DNA of 64,000 nucleotides from the NCBI GenBank assembly GCA_003640645.1, contig QGHH01000011.1, positions 1 to 64,000 on the forward strand, in the 5' to 3' direction. A program made the translations under genes and the position numbers. Shown in pieces: positions 26,258-35,691 of this stretch; positions within the stretch are counted from its first letter, which is position 1, and each line of letters opens with the position of its first letter. A model generated the notes under the pieces. It ran no database searches, was not told the DNA's origin, and saw nothing but the letters and a program-made list of their open reading frames with translations. The stretch is from Fredinandcohnia aciditolerans. Lineage in GTDB: Bacteria > Bacillota > Bacilli > Bacillales > Bacillaceae_L.

Positions 26258-27682
26258 ATGAATTTGAAATTTAAAAAGGTGTATGGAATCGGTAAAAAGG
26301 CAGACCAACCACGAATGTATTTTCGTCATTTAGTTTGTGAAGCAGCTGGATTAGAAATTGGACAAGAAGTGTATGTGAAAGTTAATGAGGAAGAGCCTGC
26401 TATTATTCTCCAGAATCAACCATTTGAAAATGAGGATGGAGATAAGATTCATGTATCTTCTTTTATTAATAAAAACAGTGGTAAACGTAGACCTCTCATT
26501 GACACAGCAAAAGGAGAATATAACTCCATTATCTCGATTAAGGAGAAGGCAGAAGTCCTTGTTTATAGGGAAGGTTCATTGAGCCGGATTATTGTTCGAC
26601 CATTGCGCTTTAACTTTCAAGAGAAAGAGAAAATGGGGGTTCGTAATGACAAACGTACTGATGAACGTTTACGTTTACTCAGCATCGCAGCGGGAGCGGG
26701 TCTAGGCACATCCTGTTTCGTGGATTCAAACTATTTTGTACCCGTACAGGAGATAGAGATAGAGGATGATAGCGCATTGAATCTTCTTTACAATTACCCA
26801 AATTCATATGTATTCCAAGGAGATCTAAGAAACGAAAATACAGCTCATGAGTCAGATGTAGCGTTCTGTACTCTACCATGCAATGAGTTTTCAAGTCTTG
26901 GTCAAGGGACAGAGGATGTATTTAACAATCTTGTATTAGCAACATACCACATTTTAGAAGCTTCAAATGCTTCTCTTATTATATTTGAGAATGTACCAAG
27001 TTTCTTTAAATCAAAAGGGTATATCATGTTACAAGAATTGCTAAAGAGTAAGTATCCATTTTGGTCAGAAAAGAATATTGAAAGCTATGATTTTGGGACG
27101 ATTGCTAGACGTAATCGAACTTATTCGATTGCTGCACAATCAGAAGAATTGTTCTTTAACTTTCAGTGGCCAACGCCACCATCTAAACCGAGAAGGCATA
27201 AATTAAAAAAGTATTTGGACCATGCCAGCGTCGAGCACGAATGGAAATCTCTTGCTAAATGGGAAGAGTCGTTTAACTCTCGTGAAGCGTGGAGAAATAG
27301 AAGTTTAAAGCTCACTTTTGTTGATGAAGAAGCAAGGGAGATTCAATGTATTGTAAAGAGATATCGCTCACATTGCGCAAGTAATACCTATCTTCTCAAT
27401 AAAGAAAAGACACATTGGCGGTTTCTGTCACTTGCTGAGATCCGTAGGATTTTAGGTATTCCAGATTGGTTTGAATTCCATGAGGATATACCGCTCTGGA
27501 GACAGTATGAACAGATTGGCCAAGGTGTGGATGGTAACGTGATAAAGGCGATTGCCAATCAATGTGCTAATGCATTTGTAAAAGCTAAAGTTCAATCAAA
27601 AGAAATCGTTAGGAAGGTTAAGCAATCTGTTACTGAAGCTGTTTCTATTTCTAGTAGTGGTCAGTTAGGATTTGTATTATAA
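26258..27682 (+). CDS. C5-cytosine DNA methyltransferase-like protein with clamp-motif-like tail
   Basis: 474 aa. After an N-terminal ~135-residue extra domain come the C5-methyltransferase motifs: I (SIAAGAGLGTS), IV with the catalytic Cys (LPCNEFSSLG, near residue 207), VI (FENVPSFF), VIII (RRNRTYSIA) and X (YEQIGQGVDGNVIKAIANQ). It should form 5-methylcytosine; motif IV departs from the usual PCQxFS. The protein ends SISSSGQLGFVL, similar to the beta-clamp motif of the helicase and metallopeptidase-like proteins. No endonuclease is adjacent. Confidence 0.85.
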   Translation: MNLKFKKVYGIGKKADQPRMYFRHLVCEAAGLEIGQEVYVKVNEEEPAIILQNQPFENEDGDKIHVSSFINKNSGKRRPLIDTAKGEYNSIISIKEKAEVLVYREGSLSRIIVRPLRFNFQEKEKMGVRNDKRTDERLRLLSIAAGAGLGTSCFVDSNYFVPVQEIEIEDDSALNLLYNYPNSYVFQGDLRNENTAHESDVAFCTLPCNEFSSLGQGTEDVFNNLVLATYHILEASNASLIIFENVPSFFKSKGYIMLQELLKSKYPFWSEKNIESYDFGTIARRNRTYSIAAQSEELFFNFQWPTPPSKPRRHKLKKYLDHASVEHEWKSLAKWEESFNSREAWRNRSLKLTFVDEEAREIQCIVKRYRSHCASNTYLLNKEKTHWRFLSLAEIRRILGIPDWFEFHEDIPLWRQYEQIGQGVDGNVIKAIANQCANAFVKAKVQSKEIVRKVKQSVTEAVSISSSGQLGFVL

Positions 27683-27731
27683 ATAATCGATTCGGATGTG
27701 AATTATCGTTTATGAAAAGGGGTCAACCTTA

Positions 27732-27995
27732 ATGGAAAATACTAATTGGACGGAAGGCGTACATGGTACTTATTTTAGTTACCATATCCTTATTACGTAT
27801 CTTGGTGAACAAGAACCTTTGTACCATGTATTGGATAATCCTGATGGTGATGGTTGGGTGATTGGCGTATTTTATAGCTTTATCGGAGGAGAATATGTGC
27901 CTTTAGAAGAAGTTGGTGAAGAGCGATTAGTTTTCCAAACAGCGGAAGAAGCTATGAACTATGTAGACATAGTTTTAGAACGAACCCAAGTATAA
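27732..27995 (+). CDS. Hypothetical acidic protein, 87 aa
   Basis: ATG 27732 after AAAAGGGGTC. Acidic, aromatic-rich, soluble; no family recognised. Follows the methyltransferase gene by 49 bases. Small acidic proteins of this kind include DNA mimics, but nothing here proves that. Confidence 0.55.
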   Translation: MENTNWTEGVHGTYFSYHILITYLGEQEPLYHVLDNPDGDGWVIGVFYSFIGGEYVPLEEVGEERLVFQTAEEAMNYVDIVLERTQV

Positions 27996-28042
27996 ATATT
28001 AGTTTGAATGGTATAGCAATAGTGTGATGGGAAGTAAACTTA

Positions 28043-28200
28043 ATGAATAGGATTGAAGAAAAAATAAAATCGATATTGAGCAATATGTGAATGAGTGTGA
28101 TATAAAAGATTTAGATATGGCAGAGAAACATTATGACGATAACGAAGAAAATATTTCATTGTCATGGAAAGAACTTGTTATGTTCGATAAATCTTATTGA
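28043..28200 (+). pseudogene. Small gene with a frameshift in an A-rich run
   Basis: ATG 28043 begins MNRIEEKIK; after the A-rich tract at about 28057-28069 the coding pattern continues one frame over (IDIEQYVNECDIKDLDMAEK and onward) to TGA 28198-28200. One added A would restore a ~52-residue acidic protein. It is a frameshifted gene, a sequencing error, or slippage at the A run. Confidence 0.5.
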
Positions 28201-28223
28201 AAATGGAGTAAGAGGGAATGTGA

Positions 28224-28257
28224 AAAACCAGTACTTTTTTAATGTACTGGTTTTTTT
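28224..28257 (+). terminator. Terminator
   Basis: AAAACCAGTAC (28224-28234) pairs with GTACTGGTTTT (28244-28254), T run. Confidence 0.9.
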
Positions 28258-28285
28258 ATTTCAAAAATTTTAAGGGGGATTATAT

Positions 28286-29428
28286 ATGAATCGTAAAGAA
28301 GATGCTTCGCTTCTTATATCGGCATTAGGGAATATGAAAAACAAGCTTGATAGTGTTTTTAAGCCAATGCGTACTGAAATATATCAAAACCCTCATATGG
28401 GGTGGGCATGGATTCTAAAGCCATTTTACAGAGCAATATTCCATCTTAAGCCTAGTGTTAAAATTGATTCAATCGGTAAGTCTGTAATGGATTTATTATC
28501 AAGTCCGTACATCGCTATTTTAATTGCATTAGGTTATATATCTAAGGACACGATAGCGGGTGTTCAAGAAGGTTTGCAAGTTGTAGAAATTAAGGAGCTT
28601 GTCATTTCAAATATAGATAGTATTCATCTGTTACTGATTGGATTATACGTTTTAGGAGTGGTGATCCAGTTCTTTCGTTTAACCAGGGTGGGAGATAAGT
28701 ATTTTGATATTCATGCTTTTAGACTTCTACAACCGAAGCTTTATGATATATTTCAGACATTCAGAGAATCAGAATCCTTTTCATTTCATGAATTGTATAA
28801 CGGAATAAGAGAAATCTCTTATCTATCAAGCGAAAAAGCATATAAAGCGATAGAGCTTATAGAAAAGAAGGAGCAAGTAATAGAGGAATTAGAAAAAGAA
28901 CAAGAGGAAAGTGAAATTGCTTTTGGGAATCTACTTTCTCAACTCCAAAAACAAGTAAAATCTCATGTAGATATTACAAACCTTTTCAATTATGCTACTG
29001 ATGCATTATTGTCTTTTTCTAATGGTACATTTAGTAAGGACGACCTTCGAGTGAAGACTGATTTTTCTTTGTTCCGAAAAGAGGGGAATCTATTAAAGAG
29101 AGTGGCTAGTCATAGAACTAGTAATACCCCTGAGATAATTGACTTATTGGACCCACACTTTTCACAATGGGCAACAGTCATTGCTTGTACTCAAGATGAG
29201 GATGAATTAGTGCTGGATGAAAGTCATGGCCGTGTGATTGGTTCTCGAAGATTTGATGTAGATGGTACAATTTATGTTTATAATTTCCATTTCCATACTA
29301 CCGAGGAAGAATACTATGATATAATTGATGAAAGAGAGATGGGCAGACTGATTTACTGTTTGCTGCACGTGTATCATCATTATTATCTCGAAAAGGTAGA
29401 AGGGAGTGGGAATCGTGCCACAAGTTAA
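28286..29428 (+). CDS. Membrane protein with coiled coil and sensor-like C-terminus, 380 aa
   Basis: ATG 28286 after AAGGGGG. Two hydrophobic segments (near residues 70-90 and 110-130), a coiled coil (EKKEQVIEELEKEQEESE, ~190-220), and a ~150-residue C-terminal domain whose alternating strands resemble a GAF/PAS-like sensor; that last point is weak. It may sense a signal at the membrane. The stop overlaps the next gene, suggesting a partner relationship. Confidence 0.55.
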   Translation: MNRKEDASLLISALGNMKNKLDSVFKPMRTEIYQNPHMGWAWILKPFYRAIFHLKPSVKIDSIGKSVMDLLSSPYIAILIALGYISKDTIAGVQEGLQVVEIKELVISNIDSIHLLLIGLYVLGVVIQFFRLTRVGDKYFDIHAFRLLQPKLYDIFQTFRESESFSFHELYNGIREISYLSSEKAYKAIELIEKKEQVIEELEKEQEESEIAFGNLLSQLQKQVKSHVDITNLFNYATDALLSFSNGTFSKDDLRVKTDFSLFRKEGNLLKRVASHRTSNTPEIIDLLDPHFSQWATVIACTQDEDELVLDESHGRVIGSRRFDVDGTIYVYNFHFHTTEEEYYDIIDEREMGRLIYCLLHVYHHYYLEKVEGSGNRATS

Positions 29429-29606
29429 GAGAATTGCAATTCGTAGCACAAATTCAGAGGTAATTAAAGAGTCCCAGGACTTGTTACAACTCTTAGGAAA
29501 AAAGCCTGTACTTAACAGAGTGAAACGATATAATGATACCACTACAACGAGTGATCTCAAGAGTTGGGCGAATCAATTAAAAGAAGTTAGCAATTCTTTC
29601 AAATAA
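29415..29606 (+). CDS. Hypothetical basic protein, 63 aa
   Basis: GTG 29415 follows AGGGAGTGGG and overlaps the end of the membrane-protein gene by 14 bases. Basic and helical, unrecognised. Probably coupled to the preceding gene. Confidence 0.55.
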   Translation: MPQVKRIAIRSTNSEVIKESQDLLQLLGKKPVLNRVKRYNDTTTTSDLKSWANQLKEVSNSFK

Positions 29607-29630
29607 AGAGTTACAAAAAGATTACTAGTT

Positions 29631-29663
29631 AAAGCTTGCTATTTATATGTAGCAAGCTTTTTA
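29631..29663 (+). terminator. Terminator
   Basis: AAAGCTTGCTA (29631-29641) pairs with TAGCAAGCTTT (29650-29660), T-rich tail. Confidence 0.85.
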
Positions 29664-29805
29664 ATATGTGTCTTCATAGTCTATATTGGAACATTTGAAA
29701 AAGAGTATACTCGAAATATCATTCTATAAACCAAGGTCTACGTACTAGATGGGTATTTAAAAATAATATAATTTGGTTGGATTTTATTACAATTTTGTCT
29801 TTTTT

Positions 29806-29844
29806 TGTCGAATCTATTGGAATTTTGACGAAAACTAATATAAT
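29806..29844 (+). promoter_or_regulatory. Promoter of the c-di-GMP riboswitch transcript, with a 0A-box-like site
   Basis: TTGGAA (29817-29822), 16-base spacer, TATAAT (29839-29844). An exact TGTCGAA heptamer (29806-29812) lies just upstream of the -35, and TTGACGAA overlaps the spacer. Spo0A control is possible. Confidence 0.5.
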
Positions 29845-29871
29845 AGTTCAATAAGACTAGCAAATATTAAT

Positions 29872-29960
29872 TTCAGATAAAGGCAAACTTATTGAAAGAT
29901 AAGGACGCAAAGCTAAGGGCCTAAAGCAAAAATGCTATGGTAGCCTAGCCGCCGAAGAAA
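29872..29960 (+). ncRNA. c-di-GMP-I (GEMM) riboswitch aptamer
   Basis: The conserved GEMM-I blocks are all present in order: AAAGGCAAAC, GGACGCAAAGC, GGGCCTAAAGC, a short stem AGC-AAAAAT-GCT, then GGTAGCCTAGCCGCC. This matches the two-stem aptamer that binds cyclic di-GMP. A terminator follows 12 bases later and then an EAL-domain gene, so ligand binding should control transcription of a c-di-GMP-degrading enzyme. This and the promoter explain the 420 non-coding bases 29607-30027. Confidence 0.95.
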
Positions 29961-29971
29961 AATAGTTCAAA

Positions 29972-30004
29972 AGAACCTGTTTTCTTCAGGTTCTCTTTTT
30001 TTTG
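29972..30004 (+). terminator. Riboswitch expression-platform terminator
   Basis: AGAACCTG (29972-29979) pairs with CAGGTTCT (29987-29994), then a T-rich tail. Whether the ligand favours or prevents it cannot be told by eye. Confidence 0.85.
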
Positions 30005-30027
30005 AGAAAATAAAGGAGGTGAAAAAA

Positions 30028-30753
30028 ATGGCAATTCAAGAAAAACATTTAGAAACAGAAATTCATCATCATTTTCAGCCTGTATTCAACCTAATGGGTA
30101 AAAAAACAATTGGATTTGAAGCTCTTCTTAGAACGAGTAATAATACCAACCCAGAAAGTATCTTTCAAAAAGCAAAAGAAAATGGAATGCTTTATAAGTT
30201 GGACATATTCTCAATTAAGATGGCGATAGCAACATATTCATCGATTGGTTATACAAAAGAAGAAGGTAAACTTTTTCTTAATATTTTGCCTTCCACAATT
30301 CTTCATGATACATTTTTAGAATTCATTATGACCATCGTTAGAAAAAATTATCTTGTTAACCAAGAAATCATTCTAGAAATTTCGGAATCTGAAATTGTGG
30401 AAAAATATGAAACCTTTAGGGATAGGATCTTTCTTTTAAAAGAACTAGGATTCAGAATCGCAATTGATGATTACGGAAATGGTTATTCCGATATCAAGAA
30501 CATTGTGGAACTAGAACCGCATTATCTAAAATTAGACCGTTATTTTTCTAAAAACCTTGCATCATCTAGTAAAAAACAAGAACTTATAACTTATATTATT
30601 AATTATTGTGAAAAGAATGAGTGCAATATTATTTTAGAAGGTTTAGAAAGAAAAACTGATCTAGAAATAGCTTACAATTTGGGAGTACAGTACGCACAAG
30701 GATATCTATTAAGTAAACCTACGACATTAAAAGCTAAAACACTACAATATTGA
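30028..30753 (+). CDS. EAL-domain c-di-GMP phosphodiesterase
   Basis: 241 aa, a stand-alone EAL domain. ATG 30028 follows AAAGGAGGTG. Key residues are present: FEALLR (EAL), ILEISESE, AIDDYGNGYSD, YLKLDR and ILEGLE, then QGYLL, so catalysis of c-di-GMP to pGpG is plausible. No GGDEF, sensor or membrane domain. A c-di-GMP riboswitch precedes it, making a feedback loop, and chemotaxis genes follow. Confidence 0.92.
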   Translation: MAIQEKHLETEIHHHFQPVFNLMGKKTIGFEALLRTSNNTNPESIFQKAKENGMLYKLDIFSIKMAIATYSSIGYTKEEGKLFLNILPSTILHDTFLEFIMTIVRKNYLVNQEIILEISESEIVEKYETFRDRIFLLKELGFRIAIDDYGNGYSDIKNIVELEPHYLKLDRYFSKNLASSSKKQELITYIINYCEKNECNIILEGLERKTDLEIAYNLGVQYAQGYLLSKPTTLKAKTLQY

Positions 30754-30814
30754 ATTAGGATAGCGTTCCTGTCTCTAATCAATATTAAATTAAACTATGT
30801 GAAATTGGTGTAAG

Positions 30815-30887
30815 GCAGAGTTCCTGCTTCTTGCTAATAACACGTTTGGTCCATGTTAGACAGACATAGGATTGAAGGTGTTTTTTA
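30815..30887 (+). promoter_or_regulatory. Terminator-like hairpin between the EAL gene and cheW
   Basis: A small hairpin GCAG/CTGC (30825-30837) and TTGCTAATA precede a long imperfect hairpin: ACAC/GTGT, GGTCCATGT with ACATAGGATT, then T6. A similar GTTCCTG block occurs near 30769. It may end the EAL transcript or attenuate cheW. The aptamer sequence at 29872 is not repeated here. Confidence 0.5.
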
Positions 30888-30943
30888 TTTTGTTTAAATT
30901 AACACATAATTCCGAAATGAAAACGTTGTAGGAGGATTTTTAA

Positions 30944-31399
30944 ATGAAAAAATATGTCATTTTCCAAGTGGAAAAAGGAGATTTTGCTTTACCTATTCAT
31001 GGAGTTATTTCAATAGAGAAAGCGATTACGCCTACTATACTTCCACAAGCCCCTGAGTACATGAGGGGCATAGTAAAAATACGTGAAGAGACCATCCCTG
31101 TTATTGATATGAATCAATTATTGTTTAGTAATCAATCCCTTCTTTCAGAAACTTCTAGGTATATCTTGGTTGAGACAGATGATATACATATTTGTTTATT
31201 AGTTGATCATTCTAAGGAAATTTTAGAGGTTTCAGATGAAGGAGTTGTCCCCTTTAATCATATGGAATCTTCAACAAATTTTATAGAAGGAATAATTAAT
31301 TTTGATGAACAATTGATACCGATTATTAATTTAACTCGATTATTCAATCAATTGTCAAACCCTAAAACTATTAGGGAACAAGTAGAGAAATTAAATTAG
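30944..31399 (+). CDS. cheW: Chemotaxis coupling protein CheW
   Basis: 151 aa, full length for CheW. ATG 30944 after AGGAGG. Typical sequence: FALPIHGVISIEKA near the start, ILPQAPEYMRGIVKIREETI, PVIDMNQLLF, ILVETDD and LVDHSKEILEV. CheW links chemoreceptors to the CheA kinase; no CheA is in the window, so it would use the host kinase. It pairs with the chemoreceptor gene 30 bases downstream. Confidence 0.95.
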   Translation: MKKYVIFQVEKGDFALPIHGVISIEKAITPTILPQAPEYMRGIVKIREETIPVIDMNQLLFSNQSLLSETSRYILVETDDIHICLLVDHSKEILEVSDEGVVPFNHMESSTNFIEGIINFDEQLIPIINLTRLFNQLSNPKTIREQVEKLN

Positions 31400-31429
31400 A
31401 GTAAAAAAATAGAATATTGGGGTGTGTTA

Positions 31430-33130
31430 ATGGTGATGTTTTTTGTAAATTTAAAATTAGGTGCAAAAATCAATATATTAGTTATAGCTATTATTCTTAC
31501 TTTGTCGGCTATTGTTGGTGGGGTTGTTAATTATCAAATTACAAAAGGTATTGAGGAATTCGCGATAGAAAAAGCGAGAGGTGACCTTAATCTATCCTTT
31601 AGATATCTAAATAGCGAATATCCAGGTGAATGGGAGTTAAAAGGGGATAAACTTTATAAAGGTTCAACTCTCATGAATGATAATTACAAAGTTGTTGACG
31701 AAATTGGTGAGGACACAGGTGATACAGTAACAATTTTCTTAGAAGATACTCGAGTATCTACCAATGTTATTTCTAATAATGAACGTGCTGTTGGAACAAA
31801 AGCATCAAAAGAAGTGGTGGAAACTGTTTTAAAAAATGGAAACAAATATTATGGAGAGGCTAATGTAGCAGGCAAACTATATCAAACTGCTTATATGCCT
31901 TTATTAGATAAAAATGAAAATCCTATAGGGATGTTATATGTTGGTGCTCCGCAATCTATTATTGAAAAAATCTTAAAAAGTTTCCTAGTAACATTCCTAA
32001 TCGTTCTCGCTGTAGTAATTGCCCTTTCAACGTTAGTAGTTATACTATTTTCACTAAGAATTAAGAAAAGGTTACAATCCGTTTCAAATGCTCTTGAATT
32101 AGCAGGTAATGGTGATTTTACAGATGAAATTACGGATAACTCAGGTGATGAATTAGGAGACCTATCTAAGAGTTATAACCTGATGACAAAGAACCTAAAA
32201 AAAATGATGAATGAGGTCATAATAGCTTCAGAACAAGTAGCTTCTTCCTCTGAGGAATTAACCGCTAGTGCTGAACAAACGAGTAAAGCAACAGAAACAA
32301 TTACAGAATCTATTCAGCAAGTTGCAAGTGGAGCAGAACATTCAACTGCAAGTGTACAAGAGAGCGCAAGTTCATTAGATGAAGTAGCAACACAGGTGCA
32401 ATCAATTGCTGAAAATGCATCTTTCATTTCAGAAGCTAGTTCTCAAGCTACTCAAAAAGCAAAAGAAGGCGGGGATTTTGTAGATAAAACCGTGAAACAA
32501 ATTAATTCTATTAGCCTGTCTGTAACTGAAAGTGGAGCAGTACTTAAATCACTAGATAAGCGTTCCAAAGAAATTGGTGATATATCTGGCGTAATTTCCG
32601 AAATAGCAGAACAAACGAATTTATTAGCACTTAATGCAGCTATTGAAGCAGCAAGAGCAGGAGAACACGGAAAAGGATTTGCGGTGGTTGCAGATGAAGT
32701 AAGAAAATTAGCGGAACAATCTAGACAATCTTCTTCACAAATTTCTAAGCTAATCTCTGATATTCAACAGGATATGATTCAGTCAAATAAATCAATTGAA
32801 CAAGTAACATACGATGTTAAAAATGGTTTAGATATTGTTCAACAAACAGAAGAAAATTTTAATGAGATCCTTACTTATATGGAGAAGTTAGCTGACCAGA
32901 TTAATGACATGGCAGCGACAACAGAAGAAGTAACAGCAAGTATTCAAGAAGTATCAAGTACTGTAACTGAAATTTCTCATGTTTCTAATGAGACATCCAT
33001 GCACTCACAAAATGTCGCAGCTTCTGCAGAAGAACAACTTGCATCGATGGAGGAAATATCTGCGTCCGCAAATGCGCTATCAAACCTTGCGGAAGAACTT
33101 CAGAATACGGTTAGTAGGTTTAAGGTTTAA
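31430..33130 (+). CDS. Methyl-accepting chemotaxis protein
   Basis: 566 aa; ATG 31430 or 31436 after GGGGTG. Membrane helix 1 at ~10-35, an extracellular single-Cache-type sensor (~36-180), helix 2 (~187-210), HAMP (~212-265), then the long signalling coiled coil with the conserved tip [20 protein letters not shown] and [16 protein letters not shown]. All domains are intact. It would sense an external ligand and signal through CheW/CheA. Together with cheW and the EAL gene it forms a motility and c-di-GMP cargo module. Confidence 0.95.
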   Translation: MVMFFVNLKLGAKINILVIAIILTLSAIVGGVVNYQITKGIEEFAIEKARGDLNLSFRYLNSEYPGEWELKGDKLYKGSTLMNDNYKVVDEIGEDTGDTVTIFLEDTRVSTNVISNNERAVGTKASKEVVETVLKNGNKYYGEANVAGKLYQTAYMPLLDKNENPIGMLYVGAPQSIIEKILKSFLVTFLIVLAVVIALSTLVVILFSLRIKKRLQSVSNALELAGNGDFTDEITDNSGDELGDLSKSYNLMTKNLKKMMNEVIIASEQVASSSEELTASAEQTSKATETITESIQQVASGAEHSTASVQESASSLDEVATQVQSIAENASFISEASSQATQKAKEGGDFVDKTVKQINSISLSVTESGAVLKSLDKRSKEIGDISGVISEIAEQTNLLALNAAIEAARAGEHGKGFAVVADEVRKLAEQSRQSSSQISKLISDIQQDMIQSNKSIEQVTYDVKNGLDIVQQTEENFNEILTYMEKLADQINDMAATTEEVTASIQEVSSTVTEISHVSNETSMHSQNVAASAEEQLASMEEISASANALSNLAEELQNTVSRFKV

Positions 33131-33309
33131 TCATATAAAAGTTTTTTTAATCTGGATTTCAGCCTACTGAGGGGAAAAATGTAAGAAACTGCTGTAGCAT
33201 TACTTAGATTAAGATAATGAATCCTCAATTATGATAGTTAGCTTTTAATCATAATATAACTCCTACTTAATATACTAAAAAATATAAAGGTATTAAGGGG
33301 AGATTACTT

Positions 33310-33465
33310 ATGTCAAAGAAGGATAAAATCATACCTCTCTTTTCATGGGGAGAAAATATTAAAAAACGACCTATTAAGAAATCTAGAATGGACCAGTTAG
33401 AGGAAGATAAACGAGATATCGAAGATATAAAGGATCGTTTTTATAAAAATAAAAAGAAAAAATAG
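33310..33465 (+). CDS. Small basic protein, 51 aa
   Basis: ATG 33310 after AAGGGGAG. MSKKDKIIPLFSWGENIKKR, then a Lys/Asp-rich helix ending KNKKKK. Unrecognised; it lies just before replicon 2 and could be a regulator there, by position only. Confidence 0.5.
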   Translation: MSKKDKIIPLFSWGENIKKRPIKKSRMDQLEEDKRDIEDIKDRFYKNKKKK

Positions 33466-33552
33466 AGTGTTGTTCTAAAATTCTCCACATTTTACATTGA
33501 AATTTTCATTTAGGAGTCCCCCTACCTCTACTTATTCTTACATAACATTTAA

Positions 33553-33582
33553 TTGAGAAAACGTAGCATACACGTATATAAT
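33553..33582 (+). promoter_or_regulatory. Promoter of the replicon 2 initiator-like gene
   Basis: TTGAGA (33553-33558), 18-base spacer, TATAAT (33577-33582). Start codon 38 bases downstream. Upstream, near 33514, the string GGAGTCCCCC recalls the second leader set but without an evident hairpin. Confidence 0.55.
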
Positions 33583-33619
33583 GATAATAGATAGATGCAA
33601 ATAAGGGAGGGGAAAGGAC

Positions 33620-35056
33620 ATGTCTCTACCCAAAAATTATCTTGTTGATGCAACGATTGATAAACTTGGAGAATCTTTTATAGACCTGTATGAAAGTAAA
33701 GTCGGTGATGATATTCGAGAGTTTTTATTTATGAACATATATGAGGAATTGATTGAACCTGAAACGGGAAGACAGCGAAATTTACGGGAAGTTCGGTCAT
33801 ATCACTATAAGAACAAGTTTCGAAAAACAAAGAGAAATTGGTTTACCTCATTAAAAAAAAGCATTACAAAATCACCTAAAACACCAAAGGAATTAATGGC
33901 TGAAATAAAATATATTGAAGACGGAATAGATAAAGGCTTTATTAATTTGAAAGAAAGCCATGGTTTAAATGATATTAGTGAATTAATCGAAGAGCGTCTA
34001 AAAGAGATTGAGAATTGGGTTAATGATGACACGAAATGGCTGTCTGACTATAGATATATTAAAGACAAAACTATATTGCAAATCAAAAATGCCTTAACAT
34101 ATGATTCCATTATGGCAGTTACGGACCTTGTAATTGAAAAGTTTGATGGAGAATTAGCTTCTATTGTTAAAGAAGAGACTGATCTTTTAAGTCAATTTCC
34201 ACTACCAGGTAAAAGTGGGTTTGCTAAATTCAATACAGATTCATTTACTCAGGAATTAGGTTCTAAAAATGCCATTGCAGTAGATGAGTACTCAAGCGGA
34301 GATATCTCCGTAACCACCCTTTTCGGTAGGGAACTGATTGAAAATCAAAAAACTGTTTCCATTTCAGAGAGGGATTTTGAGATATTCAACTATGTGTTAT
34401 CCAAACGAGATATTGAATTTGTGGAACGTCAAAAGATATTTGTAAACATAGGGGATATTGTGAAAAATGTTTATGCATCAAAAGGCAAAAAAGAATACCA
34501 AAGGGTCATTACTCGTCTTAACAAACTAAAGGATATTGGATTTAAAATTGTTGATAATAATGGAGATGTCTATATCTTTGACTTGTTTGACCACATCAAG
34601 TTAATGGATAACGAGACAAGGGCTGAAATTAAAATTAATGAAGTAATGTATCAACGTTATATAGATAACCATGTTATCCGAATATACAATGATAAAATAA
34701 AGAACTTCACTTATAAAATTTCGCAAAGCATGGTTATGATCTTACAATATGAGAGATTTAGACACTTATCACATTTGAATGAAGAGGTAGAATACAAAAA
34801 AGAAGAAGAACATGCTTATCCTTATCCATATGAATTCTTCACCAGGAGAATCCGATTTAAGTCACGAAACAAAACAGAAAATCTAAGGAAGATTGAAGGA
34901 TCGTTAGAAGAAATGGTAAGCAATCAAGTAACGGTAAAATCATTTAGGCGTTCTCACGACGTATTTTACATTACCTTTTACCCTGTTTCTAAACATGAAG
35001 CAGAAGATTTAATTGAAGCAAACAATCCAAAGCCACTATTAAAACTTCAAAAGTAG
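33620..35056 (+). CDS. Replication initiator-like protein of replicon 2, 478 aa
   Basis: ATG 33620 after GGGAGGGG. The N-terminal half is basic and helical. The C-terminal ~240 residues contain two probable winged-helix regions (ISERDFEIFNYVLSKRDIEF, then YQRVITRLNKLKDIGFKIV and later IRIYNDKIKNFTYKISQSM), the pattern of Rep_3/RepA-type initiators. The main support is location: an array of at least nine direct repeats follows the stop codon. Family assignment is inferred. Confidence 0.6.
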   Translation: MSLPKNYLVDATIDKLGESFIDLYESKVGDDIREFLFMNIYEELIEPETGRQRNLREVRSYHYKNKFRKTKRNWFTSLKKSITKSPKTPKELMAEIKYIEDGIDKGFINLKESHGLNDISELIEERLKEIENWVNDDTKWLSDYRYIKDKTILQIKNALTYDSIMAVTDLVIEKFDGELASIVKEETDLLSQFPLPGKSGFAKFNTDSFTQELGSKNAIAVDEYSSGDISVTTLFGRELIENQKTVSISERDFEIFNYVLSKRDIEFVERQKIFVNIGDIVKNVYASKGKKEYQRVITRLNKLKDIGFKIVDNNGDVYIFDLFDHIKLMDNETRAEIKINEVMYQRYIDNHVIRIYNDKIKNFTYKISQSMVMILQYERFRHLSHLNEEVEYKKEEEHAYPYPYEFFTRRIRFKSRNKTENLRKIEGSLEEMVSNQVTVKSFRRSHDVFYITFYPVSKHEAEDLIEANNPKPLLKLQK

Positions 35057-35082
35057 TTAAAGAGTAGGATTAAGTCCTTCTC

Positions 35083-35691
35083 TTTTTTTCTCCATTTTGT
35101 CGTGTTTTATAAATTAGTTCAAATTAGGTATATTTTTTCTCCAATTTGTCGTGCTTTTCTTATATAATATGTGATATGCGCCACCCCATTTCCCTACTCT
35201 TATTAATTTTTTCTCTAATTCTTAATATTACTTTTTAATGACAATACGTAATTTTTCTCCAATTTGTCGTGCTTTATGTATTTTTTCTCCATTTTATCGT
35301 GATAACTTTATCAATTCATAAATTTTCTCCAATTTGTCGTGCCACTTGGAAACCTTTTCTTCGATTTTTGAATTTATTTTAGATATTTTTCGACAAATTG
35401 TAATATTTCCCCACCTTAAAAAAACTATTTTTTCTCCAATTTGTTGTGCTTTTTTAAATTTATCCTCTTAAAAATAGAAAATAGGACAAACAAACAGCCA
35501 AAAATGATTTTAGTAGGTATTTTTTCTCCAATTTGTCGTGCTTTATAAAAATATATTATTACTAAATTGAGAAAGTATGTGCAAAAGCCTTGGTAATATT
35601 ACATTTATAATTATTTTCTCCAATTTGTCGTGACTAACGAAAGTCAATAATTATGCGACTTAGACCTTTTTTTCTCCAATTTGTCGTGCTA
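35083..35691. other. Replication origin 2 candidate: irregular iteron array
   Basis: At least nine direct copies of TTTTCTCCAATTTGTCGTGC, starting near 35085, 35133, 35253, 35281, 35323, 35431, 35520, 35613 and 35668, some with one or two changes. Spacing is irregular (28-120 bases) with AT-rich DNA between. Inverted cores CGACAAATT/CGACAAATG occur at 35391 and 35739, and ATTTGTCGTGG at 36864 just after the next gene. The array lies between two DNA-binding genes and explains the 700-base gap 35057-35764. Confidence 0.75.

Noticed and set aside
30760-30840. Second c-di-GMP riboswitch before cheW
   Set aside because: The GGACGCAAAGC and GGTAGCC blocks of the aptamer are absent; only a terminator-like hairpin remains.
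35083-35691. CRISPR-like array
   Set aside because: Repeats are about 20 bases with irregular 28-120-base spacing and no cas genes; iterons fit better.
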